Shown: positions 5,956 to 7,155 of the stretch, piece after piece
How positions within the stretch are numbered: position 1 is the stretch's first letter
Layout: the number at the start of each line of letters is the position of its first letter
Assembly (NCBI GenBank): GCA_045651745.1
Contig: JAZRSW010000092.1
Span: 1-7,155 of the forward strand
Direction of reading: 5' to 3'
DNA from: UMGS172 sp045651745
GTDB lineage: Bacteria > Bacillota > Clostridia > Oscillospirales > Acutalibacteraceae
Length of the DNA: 7,155 bases
The notes under the pieces: generated by a model
Databases searched by the model: none
Told to the model about the DNA's origin: nothing
Seen by the model: only the letters and a program-made list of their open reading frames with translations
Position numbers and translations under genes: made by a program

Positions 5956-7155
5956 ATGGACTTTTTCAAAATTGACAGTAGAATCAAATCGGTTTCAGAT
6001 AAGGCGTTGGCAAAGGCAGAAAAAACTTTCGGTGAAATCGACAAGGTGACAGAGTATAACCAACAAAAAGTGTTGTCGGCGTTTATAAATAACGGCGTTG
6101 CAGAAACTCATTTTGCACCCTCTACGGGTTACGGATATAACGACCGCGGTCGCGAGGTTTTAGAGCAGGTTTTTGCTGAATGTGTCGGCGCTGAAAGTTC
6201 GATTTTCCGCCACACATTCGCTTCGGGCACTCATACGCTCACCGTAATGTTGTTTGGTATTTTGCGTCCCGGTGACAATCTGCTTTGCTTGACGGGTCGC
6301 CCTTATGATACGCTTATCGGAGTTTTGGGTATTGACGGTCACGTTGACGGCTCTTTACGGGATTTTGGCGTAAATTATGACGAAGTCGCACTTAAAGGTG
6401 ACGGCACACCCGATTTAGCTGGGATTGAATCGGCTTTAAAATCTAAAAAATATGCCGTTGCATATATTCAGCGTTCACGCGGTTACAGTTTAAGACCGAG
6501 TTTGTCGGTCGAGAAAATCGGCGAGTTGGCAAAATTGGTCAAAAAAATATCGCCCGAAACAGTTGTTATGGTAGACAACTGCTATGGCGAATTTGTCGAA
6601 GAAAAAGAGCCGTTAGAGGTCGGAGCCGATATTATGGCAGGCTCACTCATTAAAAACCCGGGCGGTGGAATTGCACCTTGCGGCGGTTATATCGCAGGAC
6701 GTCGCGATTTGGTCGAAAAATGCGGTTACAGGCTTACTTGTCCCGGTGTAGGTTTAGAGGTTGGCGCAACGTTAGGGCACACGAGAGAGCTGTTTATGGG
6801 ATTATTTTCGGCACCTCACGTTGTGGGTGAAGCAGTTAAAACGGCGGTGTTCACTGCGGCACTTTTTGAGGAGCTTGGATTTAGTGTAACTCCCGCATTT
6901 GACGAAAAGAGAGCCGATATTATTCAGTCGGTTATCACGGGTAATCCCGAAAGTCTTATTGCGTTTTGCAAGGGTGTTCAAAGCGGTTCGCCTGTTGATT
7001 CGTTTGCCTCACCCGAACCTGACGATATGCCCGGATATGACAGTAAGGTTATTATGGCGGCAGGCGCTTTCACGTTAGGCGCTTCGATTGAGTTATCTGC
7101 CGACGCGCCGTTAAGAGAGCCGTTTGCAGTTTGGATGCAGGGCGGTCTTAATTTC
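5956..7155 (+). CDS. PLP-dependent methionine gamma-lyase family protein ('aluminium resistance' type), 3' end cut
   Basis: The frame is open for 400 codons from ATG 5956 to the window edge without a stop. It follows the acetyltransferase stop by 11 bases, with a GGAG site (5944-5947) ahead. The fold is that of PLP type I enzymes. Its N-terminal part ends in THFAPSTGYGYNDRGRE; then come the cofactor region FASGTHTL (88-95), the beta-strand Asp in VDNCYGEF (D207), and the Schiff-base Lys in AGSLIKNPGG (K233). The closing APLREPFAVWMQGGLNF is typical of the family end, so perhaps 10-25 residues are missing. Members are annotated as methionine gamma-lyase family or aluminium resistance protein; the reaction is poorly established, with C-S lyase activity on sulfur amino acids the usual suggestion. 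With the peptidases upstream, a role in using amino acids freed from peptides is plausible inference. Confidence 0.9.
   Translation, partial: MDFFKIDSRIKSVSDKALAKAEKTFGEIDKVTEYNQQKVLSAFINNGVAETHFAPSTGYGYNDRGREVLEQVFAECVGAESSIFRHTFASGTHTLTVMLFGILRPGDNLLCLTGRPYDTLIGVLGIDGHVDGSLRDFGVNYDEVALKGDGTPDLAGIESALKSKKYAVAYIQRSRGYSLRPSLSVEKIGELAKLVKKISPETVVMVDNCYGEFVEEKEPLEVGADIMAGSLIKNPGGGIAPCGGYIAGRRDLVEKCGYRLTCPGVGLEVGATLGHTRELFMGLFSAPHVVGEAVKTAVFTAALFEELGFSVTPAFDEKRADIIQSVITGNPESLIAFCKGVQSGSPVDSFASPEPDDMPGYDSKVIMAAGAFTLGASIELSADAPLREPFAVWMQGGLNF

Noticed and set aside
6141..6152. 12-bp palindrome CGACCGCGGTCG in the PLP enzyme gene
   Set aside because: It falls in the codons of the conserved NDRGR segment and is explained by that protein sequence; there is no sign of a regulatory role.
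6160..6342. 60-codon minus-strand frame in the PLP enzyme gene
   Set aside because: The + strand frame is uninterrupted and carries family motifs through this region.

Overview
The window looks like chromosomal DNA from a Gram-positive bacterium of class Clostridia, probably a gut- or rumen-type Oscillospirales relative. The base composition leans AT, the Shine-Dalgarno sites are strong (AAGGAGG, AAAGGAG), and there are a textbook sigma-A promoter and a textbook intrinsic terminator. The proteins recall clostridial homologues as I know them. This placement is inference from the sequence alone; no database was searched. All genes are on the + strand. I saw no tRNA, rRNA, CRISPR array, insertion sequence or integrase.

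Left unit (1-1707): the 3' part of a gene for a large, apparently extracellular protein. It has two tandem beta-rich, carbohydrate-binding-module-like repeats and an uncharacterised C-terminal module. Sixteen bases after its stop, behind a near-perfect ribosome binding site, lies a 55-codon gene for an acidic peptide rich in Gly, Asn and Trp. A strong hairpin terminator then closes the unit. This peptide, paired with a surface-type protein, is the least explained item in the window.

Junction (1621-1809): terminator, then a sigma-A promoter (TTGATA, 17 bases, TATAAT), then a perfect 9-bp inverted repeat just before the murD ribosome binding site.

Right unit (1810-7155): a tight operon of murD, two different M42-family metallo-aminopeptidases, a GNAT-type acetyltransferase with a long N-terminal extension, and a PLP-dependent enzyme of the methionine gamma-lyase/'aluminium resistance' family that runs off the right edge. 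Gaps are 12 bases or less, and two junctions are 4-base stop/start overlaps, so co-transcription and translational coupling are likely. MurD makes the UDP-MurNAc-L-Ala-D-Glu precursor of peptidoglycan. The other genes point to peptide and amino-acid turnover. Their shared purpose with MurD is not evident from the sequence.
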